In this document: one piece after another, positions 51,233-63,587 of the stretch
Position numbering within the stretch: the stretch's first letter is position 1
Layout of the letters: each line of letters opens with the position of its first letter
From: Peptococcaceae bacterium BICA1-7
GTDB taxonomy: Bacteria > Bacillota > Desulfotomaculia > Desulfotomaculales > Desulfocucumaceae
Assembly: GCA_000802095.1 (NCBI GenBank)
Contig: JUEB01000013.1
Span: 62,001 to 126,000 of the forward strand
Length of the DNA: 64,000 bases
Reading direction: 5' to 3'
The notes under the pieces: model-generated
The model's database searches: none
The model's input: only the letters and a program-made list of their open reading frames with translations
Told to the model about the DNA's origin: nothing
Made by a program: the position numbers and the translations under genes

Positions 51233-52318
51233 TCAAAGTATTGACCTTACTCTGGCCGCCACATCCTCTGCGGATATACCCATGCCGGGCTTGTACAGGG
51301 TGTGAATATCGGCGGTGGCGCCATAAATGACCTCTTTTACCAGCCTGGTCATCTGCCCGACGGAGGATTCGGCCATTAAAAGGGCCTTTGCCCTGCCGGC
51401 CATTTCCTTCAGCTCCTTTTCAGCCAGTGGGCGCAGTGTTATGGGGCGGAAGTAGCCCACCTTCATCCCGGCCTCCCTTAATTCGCTGACGGCCTCTTTT
51501 ACGGCCCTGTAAACCACCCCGTGGGATACTATAACCAGGTCTGCGTCTTCGGTGCCAAAGCTTTCATACTCGGCAACCTCCGGGGCGATGGCGTTAAATT
51601 CTTTGGTGTACTGCTGCACCACCTCGTGAATCTCTTCCTCTACGTTATAGGTATTCCTGTACTGTCCCGGCGGCCTGTCTATTCCCGGCACTCCCGGCTT
51701 GCCCACATAGGCCTCGGTGGGAACCATCTTTAAGCCTCTCTCCTCGGGATCGTACATGGTAAGGGACTCCCTCATCTTGGCCTGGTAGCCGTCCCCCAGC
51801 ACAAAGGTGGGGAAGCGGTACTTCCACGCTGTGTTGAAGGCCTTGATAGTGTAGTCAAACAGCTCCTGGTGATTGGCGGTGGAGTATACCACGCGGAAGC
51901 CTTCGCCGTTGCCGCCCAAAGTGGTAAGGGTCACTTCCTGCTGAGAATAGATAACGGTGGCGGTAGAGGGGCCTCCCCTCTGCTGAACGACTACCACAAT
52001 GGGAAGCCTCATGGCCTCAGCCATGGAAATTGGCTCCTGCATCAGTGTGTTGCCGGGACCTGCCGTGGCGGTAAAGGCCCTCCTCCCGGCCAGAACTCCT
52101 CCAACAGTTGTAAACCCTGCAGAAAGCTCATCCTCTGTCTGCAAAAACTCCTTCCCGTACTTGGGGGCCATCCTGGTCCAGTAGTGCATGATCTCGTTCT
52201 GGGGGGTGATGGGGTAGCCATACATGATTTCGGCGTTGGCCATGACAGCGGCGTAGGCCACAACCTCGTTGCCGGTCATGAAATACCTCTTTTCTCCCTT
52301 GATCGGTTTCTCTGGCAT
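51233..52318 (-). CDS. korA: 2-oxoacid:ferredoxin oxidoreductase, alpha subunit
   Basis: The 361-residue product is the pyrimidine-binding/alpha part of the enzyme, with EVVAYAAVMANAEIMYGYPI and TPQNE, ATAGPGNTLMQEPISMAEAM and the late domain VIVSHG. The ATG at 52318 has GGAGGTG about twelve bases upstream; longer open frame above it is not conserved. It begins the korABCD set, downstream of PFOR after a terminator. Confidence 0.94.
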   Translation of the reverse strand: MPEKPIKGEKRYFMTGNEVVAYAAVMANAEIMYGYPITPQNEIMHYWTRMAPKYGKEFLQTEDELSAGFTTVGGVLAGRRAFTATAGPGNTLMQEPISMAEAMRLPIVVVVQQRGGPSTATVIYSQQEVTLTTLGGNGEGFRVVYSTANHQELFDYTIKAFNTAWKYRFPTFVLGDGYQAKMRESLTMYDPEERGLKMVPTEAYVGKPGVPGIDRPPGQYRNTYNVEEEIHEVVQQYTKEFNAIAPEVAEYESFGTEDADLVIVSHGVVYRAVKEAVSELREAGMKVGYFRPITLRPLAEKELKEMAGRAKALLMAESSVGQMTRLVKEVIYGATADIHTLYKPGMGISAEDVAARVRSIL

Positions 52319-52562
52319 ATAGCTGTTACACCTCCTAAATCTTTGGCTAATAAATGTTCTTTTTATTTCACATACTTCTCCGATAGTTTGGCCTAAAGAG
52401 CCCTGTGAATGTCCTCTGAGCTCTTGCCACTGGCATATCCTCCAATATATGCTTCCTTTCATTAACCTACATTATACCGAAATCCCCGGTCAACTAGCAA
52501 CAGATGTTGCTATTATATTCCGTATTTTAGCCTTTATCGGTCTCTCATGTCATGCAAATTGT

Positions 52563-52595
52563 AAAAGGCGGTGGGTCAATAACCCACCGCCTTTT
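52563..52595 (-). terminator. Terminator of the PFOR gene
   Basis: AAAAGGCGGTGGGT and ACCCACCGCCTTTT form a 14-bp stem after the stop at 52642, with T residues on the minus strand. Confidence 0.9.
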
Positions 52596-52641
52596 GATTC
52601 CTGCGGGGAGAAGACTAAATCCTCCCGCCTATTAATAGTTT

Positions 52642-56148
<3,507 letters not shown>

Positions 56149-56338
56149 CTAATTAACTAACCTCCTCTTTTTTAAAGGGGGATTCCCCCTTCTTAACCCC
56201 CCTGTATAAAAAATTATCAGCAAGGCTTATTTTTATGCAGGGAGCTGCCTCTCATCGCCCCGTGAGGTATAGAGGGACAGGCTCTTTTATTTCTGTATTT
56301 GTACTGAAAGTATTAGAATCTAAAGGAATGTACAATTT

Positions 56339-57028
56339 TTACCAGAAAGTCCTGGGCATATACCGCTTTATAGGCCATACCGGGTTTCCCTCGCAGTCCT
56401 TTGGCCCTATCTGTGCTGCCAGGACCTCCACCACAGTGGTGGCCAGTACAGGCAGCCCCAGTTCCCTGGCGGCCCCGGTGACACAGACCGCTCCCTCCTG
56501 CACTATCTCCTCCGTGGTTTCATCTCCCAGATGGGTGTTGTTGATAATCAGGTCAACAGGGCCAAGTTCCCTGATGTAATCCACTATATCCGGAACCGAG
56601 CCGGTCATGGGCCTGGATGCATTGACAACTGCCACCATTTTGAGATCGGGGTCATCCCTGGCGCCTTCCAGAAGGTTTAAGGTCCTGGAGCCGCCTACTC
56701 CGTATCCAATGTCCAGTATAATATCACCTGGCCTTTTGAGGGCCCACCGGTTCTCTGCCCTTAAAACATTGCCGGCCTCTCCCAGTCCTACAGTCTCCCT
56801 GGTCTCCCAGGCCAGCACCTCTATACCGGCAGCGATTAGCTCCATTTTTATAGGCCTTAGTGTATAGCATGGCTCTACTATATCAAGATCTACCAGCGTA
56901 ACGGTCCGTCCCTCCCGGGAAAGCATCAACGCCCTGTTTACAGCCACCTCACTTTTTCCGCTGGCATATTCCCCCACATATGCTTCAACTTTACGGCTTG
57001 AAATACCTAGCTTCACCTCCAGGGCCAA
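56339..57028 (-). CDS. ParA/CobQ-type P-loop NTPase of unknown role
   Basis: The protein has a deviant Walker A (GEYASGKSEVAVNRA), the TLVDLDIVEPCYTLR block and VVNASRPM, as in ParA/MinD/CobQ nucleotide-binding proteins; it has no cysteines for Fe-S binding of the Mrp kind. The open frame begins at a TTG (57028) with no ribosome binding site. GGAGGTG is inside the first codons, and the first start at proper distance is an in-frame ATT, which gives ISSRKVEAYVGEYASGK. It is near PFOR but 190 bp away. Function unknown; a link to the oxidoreductase is by position only. Confidence 0.8.
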   Translation of the reverse strand: MALEVKLGISSRKVEAYVGEYASGKSEVAVNRALMLSREGRTVTLVDLDIVEPCYTLRPIKMELIAAGIEVLAWETRETVGLGEAGNVLRAENRWALKRPGDIILDIGYGVGGSRTLNLLEGARDDPDLKMVAVVNASRPMTGSVPDIVDYIRELGPVDLIINNTHLGDETTEEIVQEGAVCVTGAARELGLPVLATTVVEVLAAQIGPKDCEGNPVWPIKRYMPRTFW

Positions 57029-57250
57029 TATTTATGTAATTTTCACAATTTTATACCCGGTAACATTGAAATAAACCCCTTAACACAACAAAACAGAGTG
57101 AACTCACATTCACTCGTTACATGCGAAAAGATTATAATTTAGTATATTGCAAAAAAAAAAAAAGTCAACAAAACTGCCTCTATGTCTAAAAATTCAAATT
57201 TCTAATTTTTCTATATAAAACTTTTAATACTTAAACAATTATAATAAAAA

Positions 57251-57514
57251 CTATACAAAGTAATAGTTTAAAACCACAAGTAACAGTACCCCCGGTATAT
57301 TTAACATTCCCACAGTTAAAACTGTGGCCGGATTGACGGGAATGTGCATCCCCACCTTTTCAAGGGCCACATTGGCCAGAAGAATTATCACTGTGCCCAC
57401 CACAGCCCAGGCAAAAAGCCTGTACAGCACCTTTATGTGACTAAGCATCAGGCTGGCCAGAATAAAGACCAGGCCAAGAGAGACCATTATCAGAAAGGCA
57501 AGCTTCCATTCCAC
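57251..57514 (-). CDS. bofA: Pro-sigma-K processing inhibitor BofA
   Basis: BofA inhibits the SpoIVFB protease that activates sigma-K. The 87-residue protein has two or three membrane segments and the family end (VNPATVLTVGMLNIPGVLLL). The GTG start follows AAGGGTGA. It lies downstream of recR, as in Bacillus. Between it and the P-loop gene is a 222-bp AT-rich gap with no gene. Confidence 0.92.
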   Translation of the reverse strand: MEWKLAFLIMVSLGLVFILASLMLSHIKVLYRLFAWAVVGTVIILLANVALEKVGMHIPVNPATVLTVGMLNIPGVLLLVVLNYYFV

Positions 57515-57591
57515 CGCAAATCACCCTTTCACTATCTTTCAATATATTGATTATGCGGGGAAATGGAATAATATTCCTTAAGGGTAGTAAA

Positions 57592-57736
57592 TTCGGTCGG
57601 AATACAGAAGCCAGAATTCAGAATCCAGAATTCCGGGCTGTAAATAGCAGCCCCCAGGGAGAATAAGGAATGCTCAAGCCATTCTGACTCCTGGATTCTG
57701 AATTCTGAATTCCGACCGGCAAGTAGTGCCTATTAG
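57592..57736. repeat. Family B heptamer inverted repeat, copy 8
   Basis: Both arms are complete: TTCGGTCGGAATACAGAAGC on the left and ATTCTGAATTCTGAATTCCG with ACCGGCAAGTAGTGCC on the right, which ends at the recR stop. The core between arms is about 60 bp. Confidence 0.8.
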
Positions 57737-57738
57737 CG

Positions 57739-58362
57739 TTAAGAAAGTTCCTGTCGTCCCTCCAGCGCTTTGGAAAGGGTCATTTCATCAGCGTACTCCA
57801 GGCTGGCCCCCACCGGAAGGCCATGGGCTATCCTGGTCACCTTAATTCCGGCAGGCTTTATCAGCCTGGCCAGATACAACGCCGTGGCGTCCCCTTCCAC
57901 GTTGGGGTTGGTGGCCAGTATCACTTCCCTTATATTATTGCCGGCAAGCCTTTCCAGCAGGCTCCTGACGGTCAATTCTCCCGGCCCTATGCCCCCCATG
58001 GGGGATATGGCTCCGTGCAGCACATGATAAAGGCCTTTAAAGCCCCTTGACTTTTCCATGGCTATAACATCCCTGGGCTGCTCCACCACGCAGAGAAGGT
58101 CCCTGTTTCTGCGGTGGTCTCTGCATATGGGGCAGGGGTCGCTGTCGGTCAGATCGCAGCACTCCGAGCAGCGGCATATTTTTTCCCTGGCCTCCACCAG
58201 CGCCCTGGCCAGCCCCCGGGCCATCTCGGGAGGAGCGTTTAATACATGAAAGGCCAGTCGCTGGGCGGTCTTGGGACCAATGCCCGGCAGCCTGGCAAAC
58301 TCATCAACCAATCTGGAAATAGGCCCGGCTCCACTCATACCTTCACTCCCTATATTGCTCAT
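57739..58362 (-). CDS. recR: Recombination protein RecR
   Basis: RecR works with RecO and RecF in gap repair. The 207-residue protein has an HhH ([15 protein letters not shown]), a C4 zinc finger ([16 protein letters not shown]) and a Toprim domain (LCVVEQPRD). The ATG at 58362 has GGAGGTAATACCC before it, and that site is part of the end of family B copy 9. An ATG at 58338 is an alternative with a GGGAGTGAAGG upstream. Confidence 0.96.
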   Translation of the reverse strand: MSNIGSEGMSGAGPISRLVDEFARLPGIGPKTAQRLAFHVLNAPPEMARGLARALVEAREKICRCSECCDLTDSDPCPICRDHRRNRDLLCVVEQPRDVIAMEKSRGFKGLYHVLHGAISPMGGIGPGELTVRSLLERLAGNNIREVILATNPNVEGDATALYLARLIKPAGIKVTRIAHGLPVGASLEYADEMTLSKALEGRQELS

Positions 58363-58370
58363 GGGTATTA

Positions 58371-58538
58371 CCTCCGGTCGGGAGACAGTAGACAGGAGAC
58401 AGGAGTTTTAAAGCCCTGCTTTGAGGTCAACATAAGTCTTATTATCTGCCCAATTTCAGCCAGTAAGAAATGCTGATCATTCTGTATTCTGACTCCTGAC
58501 TCCTGTATTCCGACCGGAAAGAAATACCTGTAAGCCAG
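58371..58538. repeat. Family B heptamer inverted repeat, copy 9
   Basis: The left arm is CTCCGGTCGGGAGACAGTAG and the right arm is ATTCTGACTCCTGACTCCTG plus CCGACCGGAAAGAAATACC. It lies between ybaB and recR; its left end supplies the recR ribosome binding site. Confidence 0.78.
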
Positions 58539-58540
58539 AA

Positions 58541-58861
58541 TCAGAACATCCCCGGAATGTTCAGACCTCCGGTCAGTTTTCCCATTTCCCTGGAAACCAT
58601 CTCCTGGGACTGCTTGAGTGCCCCGTTTACCGCAGTAAGTATAAGGTCCTGGAGCATTTCAACATCTTCGGGGTCCACCGCTTCCGGCTTTATCTCCACC
58701 GACACCACTTCCTGCCGGCCATTGGCCACCACCTTTACCACTCCGCCCCCGGCGGTGCTCTCCACAGTGCGTTCTCCCAGCTCCTCCTGCATTTTGGCCA
58801 TTTCGGCCTGCATTTTCTGAACCTGCTTCATCATCTTCTGCATATTTCCGCCGCCCATCAT
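58541..58861 (-). CDS. ybaB: Nucleoid-associated protein YbaB/EbfC
   Basis: A 106-residue DNA-binding dimer, [20 protein letters not shown] coil at the start and [20 protein letters not shown] in the core. AAGGAGG precedes the ATG. The dnaX-ybaB-recR order is conserved across Firmicutes. Confidence 0.96.
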   Translation of the reverse strand: MMGGGNMQKMMKQVQKMQAEMAKMQEELGERTVESTAGGGVVKVVANGRQEVVSVEIKPEAVDPEDVEMLQDLILTAVNGALKQSQEMVSREMGKLTGGLNIPGMF

Positions 58862-58920
58862 AATAATTACCTCCTTGAATTTATATACAAATTAGCCTGC
58901 CAGGCCGGTAGAGCATATTA

Positions 58921-60702
58921 CTAATGGTCAAACCCCTCGAAGTCCTCTTCCGGCAAATCCTCAGCCTTTCCAAACAGCGCCTCCACATCGTCGGGATGCA
59001 CAGATCTTTTCTTCCGGCCAGCCCCTGCGGGGGGCTTTTTGTCTGACTCCACCAGGCGTACCCGCAGGTCTTCCTGGCATACAGATTTTATCAAATCCGA
59101 AAGCTCCTTAATATTTATTTCATTTTGAAGTATTCCCATTGCCAGGGGTGTGTAGGCCCCGGATTTGGGAAAGGCGATCGTTAAGGTTTTCCCGTCCGTC
59201 TCCAGGGGCCAGCCCTTGCCCTGGGTAAGGTGCGTGGCTATATTGGGATATACCTTGCGGGCTGTTTCCAGCATGTCATTCCACCTGGAATCTATTCTGC
59301 TAAAAATAGTGGCAATATTTTTTACCCCCGGGTTCTGGCCCGGCCGTTCTTCCACAGACTGGGCCGGAGGACGGACCTCTTTTTTACTGGCGGCTACATT
59401 ATATATTATGCCGGGATCGGCAATTTCACCTTTGTCAGGGGGATTAGGCAGGCCCGCCTTTCTCCCGGCAGGGGCACTGCTGATTCCTTGTTCCCCGGGG
59501 CTGATGTATTTCTCCGGCTTACCGGGTCTGGCTCCGGGCACATTAAATGCCGCCGGGCTGCTTACCTGTTTTCCTCCCAGTCCAGCCACCAAACCTTCCA
59601 GCTCACTGATCCTGGCGGTCATCTCACCGATCATGTCCTCAACAGTCCCGGAATCCCCCAAAGACATTATCCGGGCGGCTCTCACCACGGCTACCTCCAG
59701 CAGTATGCGGGGCTGAGTGCTCCAGCGCATCTCCTGCTCGGCGGCTGCCAGCCTGCCGATTATCCGGCAAAGCCTGTCAATCTCTTCACTCTCCGGGCGG
59801 GGGGCCCCCATCCGATCAAGCATCTCTCTGCGGAGACGGGAATTAATATCCCTGGCAAAAACCCTTAGGTCCTTACCCTGGCCGGCCACCTCCCCGATAA
59901 GATCAAGCACCTCACCGGCCAGGCCTGCCATGAGACCCTTTACCACAGCATCCAGCAGCTCTTCCCGGACTGTTCCCAGTATGCGGTGGATCTCCTCGAC
60001 GCCTACCAGGCTGCCGCTGTATGCCGCAGCCTGGTCCAGCATCCCCAGGGCATCCCTCATGCCGCCTTCAGCGGCCCTTACGATAAGCCTTACCGCCCCA
60101 TCATCCACCGTTATGCCAGACCCTTCGGCCACCTCTCTTAAGCGTGCCGCCATCTCATCATCGCCTATTCTGTGAAAGTCAAATCTCTGGCAGCGGGAAA
60201 GTATGGTCAGGGGCACCCTGTGCGGCTCTGTGGTGGCCAGTATAAACATGGCGTGCCCCGGAGGCTCCTCCAGTGTTTTTAAGAGGGCGTTGAAGGCCTC
60301 GTTGGTGAGCATATGCACCTCGTCAATAATAAAAACCCTGTATCTGCCTGATGAGGGGGCAAATTTTATCTTCTCCCTGAGATCCCTGACCTCATCAATG
60401 CCCCGGTTTGAAGCGGCATCTATCTCGGTGACATCCATGGAGGCGCCGGCCTCAATATCCCTGCAGGAGTCACACTGTCCGCAGGGACTGCCTTTCTCGA
60501 CGGGGCTAGCGCAGTTCACAGCCCTGGACAAAATCTTGGCAATACTGGTTTTGCCCGTTCCCCTGGGGCCGCAAAAGAGGTAGGCGTGTGAAATCCTACC
60601 GCTGCCCAGGGCGTTAACCAGGGTGCGGACAACATGCTCCTGCCCCACCACCTCCCCGAAGGTGCGGGGCCGCCATTCCCTGTACAGGGCGAGATAAGCC
60701 AT
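58921..60702 (-). CDS. dnaX: DNA polymerase III subunits gamma/tau
   Basis: The clamp-loader ATPase. The 593-residue product has P-loop CGPRGTGKTS (44-53), the zinc module CGQCDSC, Walker B VFIIDEVHML and the LLKTLEEPP sensor. A variable linker (about 370-470) and a tau-type C-terminal part follow, with an acidic end. GAGGAGA precedes the ATG. It is first of dnaX-ybaB-recR-bofA. Confidence 0.97.
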   Translation of the reverse strand: MAYLALYREWRPRTFGEVVGQEHVVRTLVNALGSGRISHAYLFCGPRGTGKTSIAKILSRAVNCASPVEKGSPCGQCDSCRDIEAGASMDVTEIDAASNRGIDEVRDLREKIKFAPSSGRYRVFIIDEVHMLTNEAFNALLKTLEEPPGHAMFILATTEPHRVPLTILSRCQRFDFHRIGDDEMAARLREVAEGSGITVDDGAVRLIVRAAEGGMRDALGMLDQAAAYSGSLVGVEEIHRILGTVREELLDAVVKGLMAGLAGEVLDLIGEVAGQGKDLRVFARDINSRLRREMLDRMGAPRPESEEIDRLCRIIGRLAAAEQEMRWSTQPRILLEVAVVRAARIMSLGDSGTVEDMIGEMTARISELEGLVAGLGGKQVSSPAAFNVPGARPGKPEKYISPGEQGISSAPAGRKAGLPNPPDKGEIADPGIIYNVAASKKEVRPPAQSVEERPGQNPGVKNIATIFSRIDSRWNDMLETARKVYPNIATHLTQGKGWPLETDGKTLTIAFPKSGAYTPLAMGILQNEINIKELSDLIKSVCQEDLRVRLVESDKKPPAGAGRKKRSVHPDDVEALFGKAEDLPEEDFEGFDH

Positions 60703-60821
60703 TTAAAACATCTCCTCTTAGCCTTTGTCAAAGGCAACGGCACTTTTAATAATCTTCGCTGTTAGAGAAGTTATTTCCTTTTACCTTGCTTATATGTATT
60801 CTTTACTTATGGGTATTCCTT

Positions 60822-61013
60822 TTGGGTCAGGAGTCAGGAGTTTTGCATGCCATTCTATGGAGAATTAAGACTTCGTGTCCTGTAAAAAACCCATATCACA
60901 CAATATTGTCAGTATTAATAGACATTCAGAAATGCCTGAACCTCCTGTCTACTGTCTACTGTCTACTGTCTCCTGTCTCCTGTCTACTGTCTACTGTCTC
61001 CCGACAGAAAAAA
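60822..61013. repeat. Family B-type heptamer repeat, copy 10
   Basis: A short left arm (GTCAGGAGTCAGGAGTTTTG) and a long right arm with eight 7-nt units of the CTACTGT/CTCCTGT kind (60946-61004), ending TCCCGACAG. It lies between the SRP RNA and dnaX; the gap 60703-61027 holds no gene. Confidence 0.7.
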
Positions 61014-61027
61014 CCCTCAGTATGTGC

Positions 61028-61068
61028 AAAAAGAGCGGTATCCGTTGCCGGATACCGCTCTTTTTTTT
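61028..61068. terminator. Terminator after the SRP RNA
   Basis: AAGAGCGGTATCCG and CGGATACCGCTCTT form a 14-bp stem with A/T runs on both sides, right after the 3' end of the RNA. Confidence 0.9.
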
Positions 61069-61077
61069 AAATTTACA

Positions 61078-61344
61078 GGCCGTGCACCCACCTTTGAATA
61101 ATGACTTCCGGGCGTTACCCCTGCAGGTAGCTCGGGCCAGGCGCCCTCGCGGCACCCGCAGAACATCCCTTAGTGCTGCTTCCGTCAGGACCTGACACGG
61201 TTCAAGAGTCTACGTCGCGCAAGACCCGGCCGTCAGCACCCCTTACAGGGGCCGGACCCCACAAGCCAAACCCGGGGGTGGGAGTTCAACCCCGCTACAG
61301 CGGTTTGCGGGTATAGGGCACCGCCAGCTCCCCGTCTAGCACGG
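61078..61344 (-). ncRNA. ffs: Signal recognition particle RNA, large (Alu-containing) form
   Basis: The minus strand has the conserved tetraloop-helix 8 region GTCAGGTCCTGACGGAAGCA and CAGCACTAAG, which binds Ffh. The total of about 265 nt and the matching 5' and 3' arms show the long Bacillus-type RNA with an Alu domain. It stands between tRNA-Ser and dnaX as in Bacillus (scr). Ends are judged from pairing and may be off by several bases. Confidence 0.95.
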
Positions 61345-61360
61345 CCAATATTAACAATAT

Positions 61361-61400
61361 TCTTGATTCAGATAGGGTTATAACCTCATCTGAATCAAGA
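61361..61400 (-). terminator. Hairpin between tRNA-Ser and the SRP RNA
   Basis: CTTGATTCAGAT and ATCTGAATCAAG form a perfect 12-bp stem with a 14-base loop. There is only AATATT after it on the minus strand, so it may be a weak terminator or a processing signal. Confidence 0.5.
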
Positions 61401-61479
61401 AGATGTTATCCAGGAGCTTAGCGCCGTTTATCTTCCATTTAGCGGAAGTGTTAGCGGCGATTAGCTATCGGATAAAAAT

Positions 61480-61569
61480 TGGCGGAGAGAGCGAGATTCG
61501 AACTCGCGAAACGGTTTCCCGTTCACACGCTTTCCAGGCGTGCGCCTTCATCCACTCGGCCATCTCTCC
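61480..61569 (-). tRNA. tRNA-Ser (anticodon GGA)
   Basis: The minus strand folds into a class II tRNA: acceptor GGAGAGA/TCTCTCC, D-arm ATGGCCGAGTGG, anticodon loop CTGGAAA with GGA, a long variable arm ACGGGAAACCGT and T-loop GTTCGAATC. CCA is encoded. GGA reads UCC/UCU. The gene is 90 nt long. It precedes the SRP RNA, as in Bacillus. Confidence 0.97.
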
Positions 61570-61815
61570 GCAGGACTACCAAAAAAAAGGTTCTTATTCA
61601 ATTGGACTAGATCATTATACATATAAACCAGTCCGGATGCAACCCTTTTAAGCCCGAACAAAGGACAAACCAACCCTAAAAGAGGACAAAATTTCTGGTA
61701 GCAGCCATATATCCTTACCTAATTTTTAAAACCCTGCCGCCGCACCCATTTTTATGAACGGCCAGATGGATACGGCGGCCCCCACTTTGCATTAGTAATT
61801 TTTATTGTATACAGC

Positions 61816-63069
61816 TTACAGACTTTCAAAATTAAGAGTGGCGAAATAGTCCTCTATGGTCTCGGCCCTCCTTATCTGCTGCATACTGCCGTCAGGCTTA
61901 AGCAGAAGCTCGGCCGAGCGAAGCTTTCCGTTATAGTTAAACCCCATGGCGTGACCGTGGGCCCCGGTATCATGAATCACCAGTATATCTCCTATTTCCA
62001 CCATGGGCAGCTTTCTGTTTATGGCAAACTTGTCATTGTTCTCACATAATGATCCGGTTACATCGTAAATATAACCCAGGGGCCAGTCCTCCTTGCCCAT
62101 CACGGTGATATGGTGGTAGGCGCCGTATACTCCCGGCCGCATGAGGTTGGCCATGCAGGCATCCAGGCCCACGTAATTCTTGTAGATCTCTTTCTTATGA
62201 ATAACGGTGGCCACCATGTACCCGTAAGGCCCGGTAATAATCCTGCCGCTTTCCATGGCAATCTTTAAGGGGTGCAGTCCATTGGCCACTATTTTCCTGT
62301 CGTAGGCCTTTTTTATTCCCCGGCTGAGAAATTCAAGGTCCACCGGCTCCTCCTCGGGCCTGTAGGGAATGCCAATGCCTCCTCCAAAGTTGACGAACTC
62401 CACCTTTATATCAAGGGTCCTGTAAATCTCGATGCAAAGCTCAAAAATCATATTGGCGGTCTCAATAAAATAATTGGGGTCAAGCTCGTTGGATATAACC
62501 ATGGTATGCAGCCCAAAGCGCTTTACACCCCTTGCCTGCGCGATTCTGTACGCATCCAGCAGCTGCTTCCTGGTAAGACCGTACTTGGACTCCTCGGGCT
62601 TGCCTATGATAGCGTTGCCCCCTTCCCGCAGGGGACCCGGGTTATAGCGGAAGGAAAGCAGCTCGGGTATGCCGGCGTGCTTTTCCAGAAAATCTATGTG
62701 GGTGATATCGTCCAGATTGATAATGGCCCCCAATTCCCTGGCCTTGACAAATTCCCCCGCCGGGGTGTCATTGGACGAAAATATTATTTCCTCGCCGGCT
62801 ATGCCGGCTTTTTCAGCCAGCAGCAGTTCAGGCAGTGAGCTGCAGTCGGCGCCGAACCCCTCTTCTCCTAGAATTTTCAATATATGAGGATTGGGTGTGG
62901 CCTTAACCGCAAAAAATTCCTTGAATTCAGGGGCCCATGAAAAGGCCTCTACCAACCTGCGGGCGTTTGCCCTGATCGCTGCCTCATCATAAATATGAAA
63001 GGGCGTGGGATGTTTTTCAATTATCTCAATAATCTTTTCCTTGTTGAAGGGTAAATACTTTTCCGCCAT
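61816..63069 (-). CDS. lysA: Diaminopimelate decarboxylase
   Basis: LysA makes lysine from meso-DAP. The 417-residue fold-type III PLP protein has the PLP lysine in FFAVKATPNP (Lys56), a HTMVISNELD block, GGGIGIPY and ESGRIITGPYG, and CENNDKFA near the C-terminus with the HDTGAHGHAMGFNYNG end. A lysine riboswitch upstream supports DAP over other decarboxylation substrates. GGGAGG precedes the ATG. The gap to tRNA-Ser (61570-61815) shows nothing else. Confidence 0.93.
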   Translation of the reverse strand: MAEKYLPFNKEKIIEIIEKHPTPFHIYDEAAIRANARRLVEAFSWAPEFKEFFAVKATPNPHILKILGEEGFGADCSSLPELLLAEKAGIAGEEIIFSSNDTPAGEFVKARELGAIINLDDITHIDFLEKHAGIPELLSFRYNPGPLREGGNAIIGKPEESKYGLTRKQLLDAYRIAQARGVKRFGLHTMVISNELDPNYFIETANMIFELCIEIYRTLDIKVEFVNFGGGIGIPYRPEEEPVDLEFLSRGIKKAYDRKIVANGLHPLKIAMESGRIITGPYGYMVATVIHKKEIYKNYVGLDACMANLMRPGVYGAYHHITVMGKEDWPLGYIYDVTGSLCENNDKFAINRKLPMVEIGDILVIHDTGAHGHAMGFNYNGKLRSAELLLKPDGSMQQIRRAETIEDYFATLNFESL

Positions 63070-63148
63070 GGTACAACCTCCCTACAATATATTAAGCAGG
63101 GGCCGGAAATCAGCAGGCACTGGCAAACACAGGAGCCGCTCCTGGCAT

Positions 63149-63386
63149 CAAAAAAGCGGTCGTGAGCACATCTCGCAAACCGCTAAAAGAATACAAAAGT
63201 ATTTTCGCTAAGCTTCCGATAGCGCTCCATCCAAATGCGGATGACAGTCCTGTATTTATTAAATACAAGCCCAGCAAAGATTCCCGGCCCGAAATCAATG
63301 CTTCGGCGGCTATTCCTTTCCACGCCCCTAAAACGCCGGCCAGGCTCGGGACATGTACTGATAATAGGCCGCACCTCTATCTAATT
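63149..63386 (-). promoter_or_regulatory. Lysine riboswitch (L-box) controlling lysA
   Basis: On the minus strand AGAGGTGCGGCC at the 5' side, a GGAAAGGAATAGCCGCCGAA segment and ACTGTCA...TGGAGCGCTATC at the 3' side match the lysine aptamer in order and spacing. AGCGGT...ACCGCT with TTTTTTG at 63149-63190 is the terminator of the expression platform. Lysine would favour termination. The gap 63387-63587 up to the HD gene shows nothing else but promoter-size space. Confidence 0.88.
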
Positions 63387-63587
63387 TCATATTAGATTGT
63401 ATATGGTATTCAATATATAATAAACCGGCAGAAGGTGTCAATGCATTTTTACCCCTTAATAAGCCTTTCCCATATATTTGGAGCCCCAGTCCGCCAGGAG
63501 GATCCATATCCAGGGAGACTTTACCGTCAGTTTATGATGTGGTAAACTATTTTCCGGCAAGGCGGCATAAATCAAGGGGGAATTATT

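Noticed and set aside
60946-61004. Possible CRISPR-like array from regular CTACTGT/CTCCTGT units
   Set aside because: Units are 7 nt with no spacers, and no cas genes are present; it is the right arm of a family B-type repeat.
61403-61651. A plus-strand open frame across tRNA-Ser
   Set aside because: It covers the tRNA gene in antisense and has no other support.
63162-63395. A plus-strand open frame upstream of lysA
   Set aside because: It is antisense to the lysine riboswitch and its terminator.
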